From JACXVD01 sp020446665 (lineage in GTDB: Bacteria; Pseudomonadota; Alphaproteobacteria; Sphingomonadales; Sphingomonadaceae), in contig JAWKXQ010000004.1 in NCBI GenBank assembly GCA_041396905.1, positions 62,001-126,000 of the forward strand: a DNA stretch of 64,000 bases. Direction: 5' to 3'. Below are positions 42,889 to 52,064 of the stretch, in pieces. The position numbers and the translations under genes were made by a program. Numbering within the stretch: the first letter of the stretch is position 1; each line of letters begins with the position of its first letter. The notes under the pieces are model-generated. The model saw only the letters and a list, made by a program, of their open reading frames with translations. It had not been told where the DNA came from and did no database searches.

Positions 42889-44601
42889 ATGGATGTCAGT
42901 AACTTTCCCCACCATCCCTCTCCCGATCATTATGCGCACCCGTCCGCTTGGGACACACAGTTTGACCTGATGACGGTGCCGGACATGCTGGAGCGGACCA
43001 CCAGAGCGAACCCCTCTGCGCCCTTGCTCCATTTCATGGGGTGGACCTATTCTTATCAGCATATCTATGCAGAGGCGCGCCGCTTTGCCGCCGGTCTGCA
43101 GGAAATGGGCATTGCCAGGGGTGACCGGGTCGGCCTGTTCCTGCCCAATGTGCCGATCTATGTCTCTGCCTATTACGGGGCGATGATGGCGGGCGCTGTC
43201 GTGGTCAATTTCTCGCCGCTCTACACGGTGGAGGAGCTGGCCTGGCAAGTGGAAGACAGCGGCACGCGGCTGCTGGTGACGCTGGATGTGCCGGAACTCT
43301 ATGGCACGGCGCAGGCAGTGCTGGATGGCTCCGGCCTTGAAACGCTGGTGGTCGGCTCGCTCGCCGCGCAATTGCCGTGGCACAAGGGGCTGGCCTTGCG
43401 GGCCCTTGGCCGCAGCAAGATTGCCAGTGTTGGCTGGAATTCAGCGGTTCGCCCCTGGAAAGAGGTTCTGGCAGAATGGAACTGGTCAGCATGGCTGGAG
43501 GGGAAAGCGCCTGATCTGCCGTCACTCGACCCGGCGCAAGACCTCGCATTGCTGCAATATACCGGCGGCACCACCGGGCGGCCCAAAGGCGCGATGTTGG
43601 GGCATAGCCAGCTGGCCATGAACGCGCAGCAGGTTGCCAGTATCAACCCGTTCGGCAACCCGGCGGGCGAAGTCTTTATGGGGGCGCTGCCCTTTTTCCA
43701 TGTCTTTGCGAACACCGCGCTGCTCAATCATGCCGTGGTCAGCGGCGCCTCGATTGCCATGCTGCCACGCTTTGATGCGGGGCAGGTGCTGCAAACCATC
43801 GCGAAATACCGTGCCACCGGCTTTCCCGGTGTGCCGACCATGTTTCAGGCGCTGCTCGATCATCCGGACATCACGAAAACCGATCTGTCCTCGCTCAAGG
43901 TCTGCATTTCCGGCGGTGCGCCCATGCCTGCCCCGGTGCATGACAAGTTTGAGAGCGTTACCGGTGTGCGTGTGGTCGAAGGCTATGGGCTGACGGAAAG
44001 CTCCGGCGTGGTCTCTGCCAATCCCTATGCCGGCAAGCGCAAGAAAGGCACAATCGGGCAGGTCGTGCCGGGCACTGATATTATCCTGCTGGACAAGGAA
44101 GACCCGGAAAGGCTCGCCCCGGATGGCGAACCCGGCGAACTGGCGATCCATGGCCCGCAAATCATGCGCGGTTACTGGAACCGGCCGGACGCTGTGGCCG
44201 AAACCTTTGTCGAGCATGGCGGGCGGCAATGGATGCGCACGGGCGATGTCGCGGTGCTGGACGAAGATGGCTTCCTGAAGATCGTGGACCGGATCAAGGA
44301 CATGATCGCGGTGGGCGGCTTCAAGGTCTTCCCCAGCCAGGTCGAAGATGTGCTGCTGGAAAATCCAGCGGTGAAGGAAGCGCTGGTGATCGGTGTGCCC
44401 GATGACTATCTCGGCGAAGTGCCGCGCGCCTATGTCACTCTGACAGAACCGGGTTCAACCGACGGTGACGCGCTAAAGGACTGGCTCAACGCGAAAATCG
44501 GCAAGCATGAACGGGTGGATCAGGTGGTGATCCGCGACACTCTGCCCAAGACGCTGATCGGCAAGCTGGACCGCAAGGCCCTGCGCGCTGAGGTTCTCTA
44601 G
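42889..44601 (+). CDS. long-chain acyl-CoA ligase (FadD-like AMP-forming)
   Basis: A 570-residue ANL-superfamily enzyme. The P-loop is LLQYTGGTTGRPKGAMLGH; VVEGYGLTESSGV, RTGDVAVLDEDGFLKIVDRIKDMI and the catalytic lysine region TLPKTLIGKLDRKAL are all present. It activates carboxylic acids, most likely medium or long-chain fatty acids. ATG 42889 begins the usual N-terminal segment. A terminator precedes it, so it has its own promoter, and it ends just before the convergent bactofilin gene. Confidence 0.88.
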   Translation: MDVSNFPHHPSPDHYAHPSAWDTQFDLMTVPDMLERTTRANPSAPLLHFMGWTYSYQHIYAEARRFAAGLQEMGIARGDRVGLFLPNVPIYVSAYYGAMMAGAVVVNFSPLYTVEELAWQVEDSGTRLLVTLDVPELYGTAQAVLDGSGLETLVVGSLAAQLPWHKGLALRALGRSKIASVGWNSAVRPWKEVLAEWNWSAWLEGKAPDLPSLDPAQDLALLQYTGGTTGRPKGAMLGHSQLAMNAQQVASINPFGNPAGEVFMGALPFFHVFANTALLNHAVVSGASIAMLPRFDAGQVLQTIAKYRATGFPGVPTMFQALLDHPDITKTDLSSLKVCISGGAPMPAPVHDKFESVTGVRVVEGYGLTESSGVVSANPYAGKRKKGTIGQVVPGTDIILLDKEDPERLAPDGEPGELAIHGPQIMRGYWNRPDAVAETFVEHGGRQWMRTGDVAVLDEDGFLKIVDRIKDMIAVGGFKVFPSQVEDVLLENPAVKEALVIGVPDDYLGEVPRAYVTLTEPGSTDGDALKDWLNAKIGKHERVDQVVIRDTLPKTLIGKLDRKALRAEVL

Positions 44602-44610
44602 CGAACTGGC

Positions 44611-44994
44611 TCAGTTATTGAGGATCAGGACCGATTCGTCGCCTTGCCTTGCGGCGGGCGCAGCGGTCTTGCCCGGCACACGGTGGGCAAAGCGGCCATC
44701 CACTTCGGCACCCTGTTCAATGGTCAGCGCATCATAATGCACATCGCCTTCGATGCGGGCGGATTTCAGCACTACCAGATCGCGGGCAGTGATCGAACCG
44801 GTCACCTTGCCTGCCAGCCGCGCGCTTTCCGCGGTGATGGCGCCCTGAATGACGGAGCTTTCACCCTGCACCAGTGAGGCACAAGTGATGTCGCCTTCGA
44901 TCGTGCCGTCGACATGCAGATCAGCCGAAGCGGAGATGTCGCCGGTGATCTTCACATCGGCGCCGATCACGGAAAAGGTCGAATTGCTGGCCAT
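44611..44994 (-). CDS. bactofilin (polymer-forming cytoskeletal protein)
   Basis: A 127-residue bactofilin (DUF583). The beta-helix core is ISASADLHVDGTIEGDITCASLVQG, VIQGAITAESARLAGKVTGSITARDLVVLKSARIEGDVHYDAL. These regular repeats of about six residues per strand are diagnostic. Flanking tails are short and unstructured. It is encoded four bases after the M23 peptidase stop. Bactofilins paired with M23 peptidases shape cells or stalks in other bacteria (for example Helicobacter, Hyphomonas). Confidence 0.9.
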   Translation of the reverse strand: MASNSTFSVIGADVKITGDISASADLHVDGTIEGDITCASLVQGESSVIQGAITAESARLAGKVTGSITARDLVVLKSARIEGDVHYDALTIEQGAEVDGRFAHRVPGKTAAPAARQGDESVLILNN

Positions 44995-44998
44995 CGGT

Positions 44999-46162
44999 CT
45001 AGCCCTCGCTACCGGCGCTGCGTTCGGCGCGGATTTCTTTGAGAACATCGGGGGCTGCCTCCAGGAAGGTGCGCGGGTTGACCGCGCGTTCATTGATACG
45101 CACCTCGAAATGGAGGTGAGGGCCGGTGGAACGGCCCGTGCTGCCAATCGCGCCGATCACGTCACCCGCGGCGACTTCCTGCCCGACAGTGGAATTGAAC
45201 CGCGACATATGGGCATAGCGGGTCATCAAACCGTTACCGTGGCTGATTTCCACGACATTGCCATAGCCGGACTTGCGGCCGACAAAGCTTACCGTGCCCT
45301 TGGCAGCGGCATAGATCGGTGCGCCCATCGGGCCTTTGAAGTCCAGCCCGCTATGCATGGTGGCGGCCCCGGTGAAGGGATCGCGGCGATAGCCATAGCT
45401 GGAGGTGACCATCATGACATTGGCGGGCAGCACCTGCGGCACTGATTCCAGCCCGCTTTCCAGCGCTTCCATCCGGGCGAGGCTGAGGCCAAGCCGTTCA
45501 AAGCGCGGATCAATACGCGCCTGCTTGCTGCCGAAAATGCCTTCAAAGGGGCCACCCATTGCCTCGGTCGAAGCGTTTTGCAGCATGGCTTCGGGGTTGA
45601 GGCCCAGCTTGCGGATGGCTTGTTCAGCGCGGCGGGCACGGCGATCGGCATAGCGGGTCAGCCGTTCGACATAAGCGATCTGGCGGGCTTCGATGCGGAC
45701 CAGCGCGGCCGCTTCGGGCATGCTTGCGCTGACCTTGGCGATGGCTTTTTCCGCTTCGCTGGAAGAATCGCTGACGGTTTCTTCCTCCTGCGCGTCTTCG
45801 GGCAGGTCCAGCGTTGCTGTCATCTTTTCGATCACGTCCTGGCGACGGACCAGATCCTGCGCCACCTGGTCAATATCATCGCGATAGGCATCGACGCGCT
45901 CTTTCGCGCTGGCCACCTGTGCTTCACGCTGGAGCAGCGAGGCGCGGTCAGCCTGTGCGCGATATTGCGACCAGGCCATGCCGGCCATGCTGATGCCCCA
46001 GGCCAGCAGCGCCACGAGAATCGCGGCGGCGAGGATCATCTGAATGCGGGAAGAGACCTTGATGAAGCGCACCTGACCCTGCGAGCGCATGAAGAACTCA
46101 CGGTCAGGAAACATGTCGCGCACACGACGGGACAGTGCGCTGATATTTTCAGATTTAGACAA
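44999..46162 (-). CDS. M23-family metallopeptidase paired with bactofilin
   Basis: A membrane-anchored LytM endopeptidase of about 387 residues. A TM helix (IQMILAAAILVALLAWGISMAGM) follows the cytoplasmic RRVRDMFPDREFFMRSQGQVRF segment. A coiled coil then leads to the LytM domain: zinc ligands in MHSGLDFKG and HLHFEVR, catalytic histidine in RYAHMS. All ligands are present, so it should cut peptidoglycan cross-links. TTG 46162 with GGGG upstream keeps the conserved N-terminus; ATG 46114 is the first ATG. It resembles LmdC, which works with the bactofilin BacA. Confidence 0.85.
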   Translation of the reverse strand: MSKSENISALSRRVRDMFPDREFFMRSQGQVRFIKVSSRIQMILAAAILVALLAWGISMAGMAWSQYRAQADRASLLQREAQVASAKERVDAYRDDIDQVAQDLVRRQDVIEKMTATLDLPEDAQEEETVSDSSSEAEKAIAKVSASMPEAAALVRIEARQIAYVERLTRYADRRARRAEQAIRKLGLNPEAMLQNASTEAMGGPFEGIFGSKQARIDPRFERLGLSLARMEALESGLESVPQVLPANVMMVTSSYGYRRDPFTGAATMHSGLDFKGPMGAPIYAAAKGTVSFVGRKSGYGNVVEISHGNGLMTRYAHMSRFNSTVGQEVAAGDVIGAIGSTGRSTGPHLHFEVRINERAVNPRTFLEAAPDVLKEIRAERSAGSEG

Positions 46163-46380
46163 TGCGACCCCACGACTCGACCCGAGCGATTGGGAAAGGC
46201 GGCTAACACGGGGGTGCCGGGGGGTCGAATCGACTCGCCCCACTTTGGGGTGAGGCGATGGAGTCACGCGATGAATCGTTTTGTAAGTTTGCGACAGGGG
46301 GAATTACCTGTCTGCCGTTAACCAAAGGGAGGGGCAAATCCCGCCCTGACAGATCGATGCGCTGCTGCTACCGGGGCGCC

Positions 46381-47676
46381 ATGGCAAGTGCAGAAGAATC
46401 AATTCGCAGCCACGCAATGAGCGGGCAGGAGGCTCAGGCCGTGATTGCGCAAATGGCGCAAGCCGGACGTGCTGCGCAGCGCATATTGGCGCGGATGGAT
46501 GATCCGGCCAAGGCGCGCGCCCTGCATGCAGCGGCCGCGGCGTTGCGCGAAGATGAAGCCACGATTCTGGCTGCCAATGCGCTGGACGTGGCCGCCGGTG
46601 AAGCGCGCGGCCTGACAGGGGCCATGCTGGATCGTTTGCGGCTCGATTCCTCGCGGTTGACCGGCATTGCCGATGCGGTGGATGCGGTGGCTGAATTGCC
46701 TGACCCCGTGGGCCAGATCATCGATTCGACCACTCGCCCTAACGGCATGAAATTGCAGCGAATTCGTATCCCGGTCGGGCTGATCGGGATTATCTATGAA
46801 AGCCGCCCCAATGTCACCGCCGATGCCGCAGTGCTCTGCGTCCGGTCGGGCAATGCGGCGCTGCTGCGCGGGGGGAGCGAAGCGGTGCATTCCAACCGTG
46901 CCATTCACGCCGCGCTGGTACGTGGGCTGGCCGCTGCCGGTGTACCCAAAGCCGCGGTGCAATTGCTGCCTGATCAGGACCGCGCGCTGGTGGGCGCAAT
47001 GCTCGCAGCGGCGGGCGAAGTGGATATGATCGTGCCGCGCGGGGGCAAAAGCCTGGTTGCGCGGGTACAGGCCGATGCAAGGGTGCCGGTGCTCGCCCAT
47101 CTCGATGGCATTTGCCACAGCTATGTTCATTCCTCCGCTGATCCGGACATGGCCGTGGAACTGGCACATAACGCCAAACTGCGCCGCACCGGGATTTGCG
47201 GGGCGATGGAGACTCTGCTGCTCGACGCAGCTTTCCCCGCCAGCCACCGGGTGGTGGCCGATTTGCTCGATGCAGGCTGCGAATTGCGCGGTGATGCAAG
47301 GGCGCAGGCGCTCGATCCGCGTATCCTGCCCGCCAGCGCAGAAGACTGGGACACGGAATATCTCGATGCTATCCTTTCTGTGGCAGTTGTTGACGGGCTG
47401 GATGAGGCGCTGGAGCATATTGCGCGTCATTCCTCGGGCCATACCGATGCGATTGTGAGCGACGACGACGCGGTGCGGGAACGTTTTCTGGCGGAAGTCG
47501 ATTCGGCCATCGTCATGGCCAATGCCTCCAGCCAGTTTGCCGATGGTGGTGAATTCGGGCTGGGCGCGGAAATCGGCATCGCCACGGGCCGCCTCCATGC
47601 GCGCGGCCCGGTCGCGCTGGAAGGGCTGACAACCTATAAATGGCAAGTGCGCGGCAGCGGGCAGGCGCGTCCGTAA
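46381..47676 (+). CDS. proA: glutamate-5-semialdehyde dehydrogenase
   Basis: Second step of proline biosynthesis: reduces gamma-glutamyl phosphate with NADPH. The 431-residue product has the aldehyde dehydrogenase fold with RIPVGLIGIIYESRPNVTADAA, VPRGGKSLVARVQ, and the catalytic cysteine in RRTGICGAMETLLLD. HSSGHTDAIVS and ANASSQFADGGEFGLGAEIGI are ProA-specific. ATG 46381 follows GGGG by five bases; a longer frame from 46258 lacks homology. nadD starts immediately after the stop. proB is not in this window. Confidence 0.95.
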   Translation: MASAEESIRSHAMSGQEAQAVIAQMAQAGRAAQRILARMDDPAKARALHAAAAALREDEATILAANALDVAAGEARGLTGAMLDRLRLDSSRLTGIADAVDAVAELPDPVGQIIDSTTRPNGMKLQRIRIPVGLIGIIYESRPNVTADAAVLCVRSGNAALLRGGSEAVHSNRAIHAALVRGLAAAGVPKAAVQLLPDQDRALVGAMLAAAGEVDMIVPRGGKSLVARVQADARVPVLAHLDGICHSYVHSSADPDMAVELAHNAKLRRTGICGAMETLLLDAAFPASHRVVADLLDAGCELRGDARAQALDPRILPASAEDWDTEYLDAILSVAVVDGLDEALEHIARHSSGHTDAIVSDDDAVRERFLAEVDSAIVMANASSQFADGGEFGLGAEIGIATGRLHARGPVALEGLTTYKWQVRGSGQARP

Positions 47677-48354
47677 ATGGGCGCAGGCGGTAGCCGCTCC
47701 GGTCCGTGGACGGGCCTGCTGGGGGGCAGTTTCAACCCTGCCCATGGCGGCCATCGCAAAGTGACTCTGGCAGCGCTGGAAGCGCTTGCGCTGGATGAGG
47801 CATGGTGGCTCGTTTCGCCCGGAAATCCGCTCAAACCGCGTGCGGGCATGGCCCCGCTCCCGGCCCGTTTTGCCTCCGCAGTCAAGCAGGCTCGGCGCGC
47901 GCCGATCCGGGTGACGGCCATCGAGCGCGAACTGGGCACGCGCTATACGGTGGATACGCTGCAGGCGCTGCTGCGGCGCTATCCCAGGCGGCGTTTTGTG
48001 TGGCTGATGGGTGCGGATAATCTGGCGCAATTCCATCACTGGAAAGACTGGCGAAGGATCGCCCGCTTAATGCCGATTGCGGTGATCGCGCGTCCCGGCT
48101 ATGATCAGTCTGCTATTGCGAGCCCCGCAATGGTCTGGCTCCGGCGCTATCGCGTGTCGCCTGCCAGTTTTGCAAGCAAGGGCGGATGGAGCGCTCCGAA
48201 GCTGGTGATATTGCGTTTTGATCCTGATTCCCGCTCGGCCACGGCCCTTCGCCGCGCCGATCCGGACTGGGCAACGCAGATGGCCGCTTCTTCCCGGCGA
48301 GACATGGTAACACACCACCCCATCCCCTCAGAGGGAGGGTCGCAGGCGCAATGA
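47677..48354 (+). CDS. nadD: nicotinate-nucleotide adenylyltransferase
   Basis: Transfers AMP from ATP to nicotinate mononucleotide in NAD synthesis. The 225-residue product has the nucleotidyltransferase signature LLGGSFNPAHGGH, with the HxGH-like active site, and RYTVDTLQALLRRYP and WLMGADNLAQFHHW. The usual ISSTxxR motif reads RSATALR here. ATG directly abuts the proA stop (TAA-ATG). The order proA-nadD-rsfS-rlmH is conserved in alphaproteobacteria. Confidence 0.93.
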   Translation: MGAGGSRSGPWTGLLGGSFNPAHGGHRKVTLAALEALALDEAWWLVSPGNPLKPRAGMAPLPARFASAVKQARRAPIRVTAIERELGTRYTVDTLQALLRRYPRRRFVWLMGADNLAQFHHWKDWRRIARLMPIAVIARPGYDQSAIASPAMVWLRRYRVSPASFASKGGWSAPKLVILRFDPDSRSATALRRADPDWATQMAASSRRDMVTHHPIPSEGGSQAQ

Positions 48355-48411
48355 GGCGCTCGCGGCCATTCTCCCCCTCCGCTCATGATTACAGGAGCAA
48401 GACCCACGCCT

Positions 48412-48843
48412 ATGACACAGGCGCAATCCCAGTCGGCAGAGACCGGCTCAGACACTGCAATGGCCGGTGCGATGGCCCCTATCGAGGCTGAACCCGGTTC
48501 CCAATTGGAACTGGTGCTGCACCAGCTTGACGAAGATCAGGCACAAGATCTGGTCGTGGTGCCACTGGCGGGCAAATCCTCCATCGCTGATCACATGGTG
48601 ATTGCGTCGGGCCGTTCGTCGCGCCAGGTCGCATCCATGGCGCAGAAGCTCGCGGAAAAGCTGAAACAGGCTGGCTTCGGCCCGGCCCGGCTGGAAGGCT
48701 TGCCGGCGGCAGATTGGGTGCTGATCGATGCCGGTGATGTCGTGGTCCACCTGTTCCGCCCCGAAGTACGCAGTTTCTACAATCTCGAACGCATGTGGGC
48801 GATCGGGGATGAGACCCCGCCCCGCGCAGCCGGTCGGGCCTGA
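48412..48843 (+). CDS. rsfS: ribosome silencing factor RsfS
   Basis: Binds ribosomal protein L14 of the free 50S subunit and blocks subunit joining in starvation. The 143-residue product has the Iojap-family core: DLVVVPLAGKSSIADHMVIASGRSSRQV, GFGPARLEGLPAADWVLIDAGDVVVHLF and REVRSFY-like RPEVRSFYNLERMW. The N-terminal 35 residues are low-complexity. ATG 48412 is chosen, with AGGAG rather far upstream; ATG 48385 or 48460 are possible. rlmH follows after 100 bases. Confidence 0.92.
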   Translation: MTQAQSQSAETGSDTAMAGAMAPIEAEPGSQLELVLHQLDEDQAQDLVVVPLAGKSSIADHMVIASGRSSRQVASMAQKLAEKLKQAGFGPARLEGLPAADWVLIDAGDVVVHLFRPEVRSFYNLERMWAIGDETPPRAAGRA

Positions 48844-48943
48844 ATTCCTGCGCGCTGCGCCTGCGGGCGCGGCGGAGCAGACAATTGCCAGCAGGGCGCC
48901 GAGTGTGCAAAGCTGATTTGACGCTGAAATCCGGGCCCATTCC

Positions 48944-49366
48944 ATGCTTCTCCACCTGATTGCTCGTGGCAAGATCGGCCGCTCGCCGGAAGCGGAGCTG
49001 GTCGCGCGCTATGAGAAGCGGATCACATGGCCGGTAAAGCTGACAGAATTGCCGGAAACAGGCGGGCGCGTGGCTGACCCGCAAACACCCTGCCGCACTG
49101 TGCTGCTCGATGAAAAGGGCAAGAATCTCTCTTCAGAAGATTTCGCTGAAATCCTCGGTCGCTGGCGTGATGATGGCGTGCGCGAAACGCGTTTCGTGAT
49201 TGGCGCGGCAGACGGTCATAGTGACGAAGAGCGCGCCGAGGCAGATTTGCTGCTCGCCTATGGCAAGGCCACCTGGCCGCATTTGATGGCGCGCGCCATG
49301 CTGGCGGAACAGCTCTATCGCGCAACGGCCATCCTTGCCGGCCATCCCTATCATCGGGCGGGGTGA
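48944..49366 (+). CDS. rlmH: 23S rRNA (pseudouridine1915-N3)-methyltransferase RlmH
   Basis: SPOUT-class methyltransferase acting on 70S ribosomes. The 140-residue product contains the knot motifs: RTVLLDEKGKNLSSEDFA, RFVIGAADGHSDEERAEAD and the C-terminal HLMARAMLAEQLYRATAILAGHPYHR. The last of these ends the protein as in nearly all RlmH. It ends five bases before the envC start codon and is likely co-transcribed with it. Confidence 0.95.
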   Translation: MLLHLIARGKIGRSPEAELVARYEKRITWPVKLTELPETGGRVADPQTPCRTVLLDEKGKNLSSEDFAEILGRWRDDGVRETRFVIGAADGHSDEERAEADLLLAYGKATWPHLMARAMLAEQLYRATAILAGHPYHRAG

Positions 49367-49370
49367 GCGC

Positions 49371-50600
49371 ATGAACCCTGCCCTTCGCTTTGCCTTGCCA
49401 GTGCTCGCCGCTGCCGCTCTCCCGGCGCTGGTGCTGCTCACGCCTGCGGGGGCACAACAGGATGCCGGTTTCGAAGATGTCGGGGAAACCCGGGACGCGA
49501 TGCAGCGCGCCCGGGCACAGGCCAAGGCAGCAGAGCAACGCGGCGAAAGGCTGGAGGCAGAAGCGCGCGCTGCAACAGAAGCGGCAGAGAAGACAGCGCG
49601 GGAAGCGGCTGCTCTGGCGGCGCGGATCCAGCAGGCTGAAGCCGATATTGCTGTTAATGAAGCGCGTATCACGCTGGTCAACCAGCAGCGCGACAAGCTG
49701 GCCCGGCGGCTGGCGGAACGGCGCGGGCCGTTACTGCGACTGACCGCGAGCTTGCAGAAAATGTCGCGCCGTCCACTCGCCTTGTCGGCCTTGCGCCCCG
49801 GCTCGGTGCGCGATGCTGTTTATCTGCGCGCCATGCTGGAAACGACCTTGCCGCAGGTGCGCCAGCGCACGGCTGCTTTGCGAGCCGAGATTGAGCGCGG
49901 CAAGGCGCTGGAGCGCGAAGCGCGCGCGGCGCTGGCCGATTTGCGCGCCACGGAAAGCCAGCTGGATGACCGGCGCAAACAGCTTGCTGCCGTGGAAACG
50001 CGCCAGCGGCTCGAATCGCGCCGTGCCAGCGGAGCGGCGGATCGCGAAGCCGAGCGGGCGCTGGCTCTGGCCGAGGAAGCCCGCGACCTGGATGGTCTCG
50101 TCGCGCGGCTGGGTGAAGCCGGTTCGCTGCGCAAGGAACTGGCCAGCCTGCCCGGTCCGATCATCCGCCCCCCGCGCCCGGAAGCGAGCGAAGTGGTGGC
50201 GGAGAGCACGGCTGCGCCCGCCGCCATGGCGGTGCGTCCGCCGGATGGCTTCCAATTGCCGGTGGCGGGGCGCACCATAGTCGGGTTCGGCGCACCGGTT
50301 GAAGGCGGGGTGACCAGCAAGGGGCTGTCACTTGCACCGCGCAATGGCGCCCAGATTGTCGCCCCGGCTGCCGGGAGGGTGGCCTTTGCCGGGCCCTATC
50401 GCGGCTTTGGGCGGATCGTCATTATCGAGCATCCCGGCGGCTGGACCAGCCTGATTACCGGCCTCGCGCGCAATGATGTGGCCGTGGGCGAAGAGCTGCT
50501 AGGTGGCGCGCCTCTGGGCGTGGCCGGGGTGGATCGCCCGGTGGTGACGCTGGAATTGCGGCGGCAAGGCGAACCGGTGAACCCGCTCGATTTCCTTTAA
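49371..50600 (+). CDS. EnvC-like murein hydrolase activator (degenerate LytM)
   Basis: A 409-residue periplasmic protein. It has a signal peptide (cleavage near PAGAQQ) and a long Arg/Ala/Glu coiled coil (about residues 40-265). The C-terminal LytM-like domain GLSLAPRNGAQIVAPAAGRVAFAG lacks the zinc ligands: neither HxxxD nor HxH occurs (LELRRQGEPVNP instead). It therefore should not cut peptidoglycan but activate amidases, as EnvC does during division. ATG 49371 starts the signal peptide. ctpA follows after 110 bases. Confidence 0.87.
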   Translation: MNPALRFALPVLAAAALPALVLLTPAGAQQDAGFEDVGETRDAMQRARAQAKAAEQRGERLEAEARAATEAAEKTAREAAALAARIQQAEADIAVNEARITLVNQQRDKLARRLAERRGPLLRLTASLQKMSRRPLALSALRPGSVRDAVYLRAMLETTLPQVRQRTAALRAEIERGKALEREARAALADLRATESQLDDRRKQLAAVETRQRLESRRASGAADREAERALALAEEARDLDGLVARLGEAGSLRKELASLPGPIIRPPRPEASEVVAESTAAPAAMAVRPPDGFQLPVAGRTIVGFGAPVEGGVTSKGLSLAPRNGAQIVAPAAGRVAFAGPYRGFGRIVIIEHPGGWTSLITGLARNDVAVGEELLGGAPLGVAGVDRPVVTLELRRQGEPVNPLDFL

Positions 50601-50710
50601 TCCTTTGCTCTTGCTGCTTCCCGCAATGGCACATCGCGAACGCTGCCAAATCCTCATCTGGCATTCAGGCAAGGTCAGCGATACACTGCGCGTCAAAGGA
50701 TAGGTGACCC

Positions 50711-52051
50711 ATGCCCAAATTCGCTGCACTTGCCCGTTCTGCTGCCTTGGTGACAGCCGTCGCGCTGATCCCCGCCACCAGCGCTACTTTCGCGCAGGTA
50801 GATGGCCGCGCAGGCCCGGAATTTTCCAAGCTGTTTGCTGTCTATCAGCGGGTGAAGGCGAATTATGTCGAGGAAGTGGATGACGACAAGCTGATCAAGG
50901 GCGCGATCAACGGCATGCTCGCCTCGCTCGATCCGCACAGCTCCTATCTTGACGGGTCGGACCTGCAGCGGCTCGAAACCATGATCGATGGCAATTACTC
51001 CGGCCTTGGCCTGTCGGTCGGCATGGAAGATGGTGCGGTCAAGGTGATAAGCCCCTTCCGCGGCAGCCCGGCTGAACAGGCAGGGATGAAGGCAGGCGAT
51101 TATATCACCCATCTCGATGGCAAGCTGATCTATGGCAGCGATCTGGATGAAGCAGTCAGCCAGATGCGCGGCCCGGCAGGTACCTCGATCCGCCTGACCG
51201 TGTTCCGCCCCGGCCGTGACGAGCCCTTTGATGTGACGGTAACGCGCGGCGTGATCGAGCTGGAGCCGGTGACCTGGGAATTGCAGCCGGGCAATATCGG
51301 GGTGATTACCGTCAATGAATTCTCTCGCGATGTCGGCTCGGACGTATTCGAAGCGTGGAATGCCATGCGCGAAAAGGCGCCTGGCCGGATTGACGGGCTG
51401 GTGCTGGATTTGCGTTCCAATCCCGGCGGTTCGCTGGATGAAGCGGTCGCCCTGTCTGACCTGTTTCTGGAGAAAGGTCGGATCGTTTCACAGCGCGGCC
51501 GCGCCCGCGGGGAAACGCTGCTCTATGATGCCGAAACCGTCTATCGCGGTGCGATTGCGCGCGGTGTGCCGATGGTGGTGCTGATCGATGCCGGCTCTGC
51601 CTCTGCCTCCGAAATCGTGGCCGGCGCGCTGCAGGATCATCGCCGGGCGGTGATCATGGGTGAGCGCAGCTTTGGCAAGGGCAGCGTGCAGACTTTGCTG
51701 CCGCTGGGCCGCGATGCTGCGCTGAAACTGACCACGGCGCGCTATTACACGCCGTCGGGCCATTCGGTGCAGGAAGGCGGGATCACGCCTGATATTCGCG
51801 TGCCGCAAATGTCGGACCCCGATCTGGCCAAGCGCGCCAAGTTCCAGCTGCGTGAAAGCGATCTGCGCGGGCATCTGATCAATGAGGCCGCGCTGAAGGA
51901 TGAAGAGCTGGAGAAAGACAAGCTCGACGATCCGCGCTTCCAGGTGACAGCAGCAGAATTGGAAGCCAAGGGGATCAAGGATTTCCAGCTCAATTATGCG
52001 CTGGAAACGCTCCGCCGGACCGCTCCGGGCCGGGTTGCTGCGCGCCGATAG
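50711..52051 (+). CDS. ctpA: carboxy-terminal processing protease CtpA (S41)
   Basis: A 446-residue periplasmic serine protease. It has a signal peptide (cleavage near TFAQV), then a PDZ domain (GLGLSVGMEDGAVKVISPFRGSPAEQAGMKAGD). The S41 catalytic core has the nucleophile in DAGSASASEIVAGAL and the general-base lysine in RSFGKGSVQTL. LDLRSNPGGSLDEAV is another signature. Such proteases trim penicillin-binding or murein proteins. The order envC-ctpA is conserved in alphaproteobacteria. dsbB starts 13 bases after the stop. Confidence 0.92.
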   Translation: MPKFAALARSAALVTAVALIPATSATFAQVDGRAGPEFSKLFAVYQRVKANYVEEVDDDKLIKGAINGMLASLDPHSSYLDGSDLQRLETMIDGNYSGLGLSVGMEDGAVKVISPFRGSPAEQAGMKAGDYITHLDGKLIYGSDLDEAVSQMRGPAGTSIRLTVFRPGRDEPFDVTVTRGVIELEPVTWELQPGNIGVITVNEFSRDVGSDVFEAWNAMREKAPGRIDGLVLDLRSNPGGSLDEAVALSDLFLEKGRIVSQRGRARGETLLYDAETVYRGAIARGVPMVVLIDAGSASASEIVAGALQDHRRAVIMGERSFGKGSVQTLLPLGRDAALKLTTARYYTPSGHSVQEGGITPDIRVPQMSDPDLAKRAKFQLRESDLRGHLINEAALKDEELEKDKLDDPRFQVTAAELEAKGIKDFQLNYALETLRRTAPGRVAARR

Positions 52052-52064
52052 GAAATCTTGCCTG

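Noticed and set aside
46399..48039. 546-codon open frame on the minus strand
   Set aside because: Antisense to proA and nadD, both well supported.
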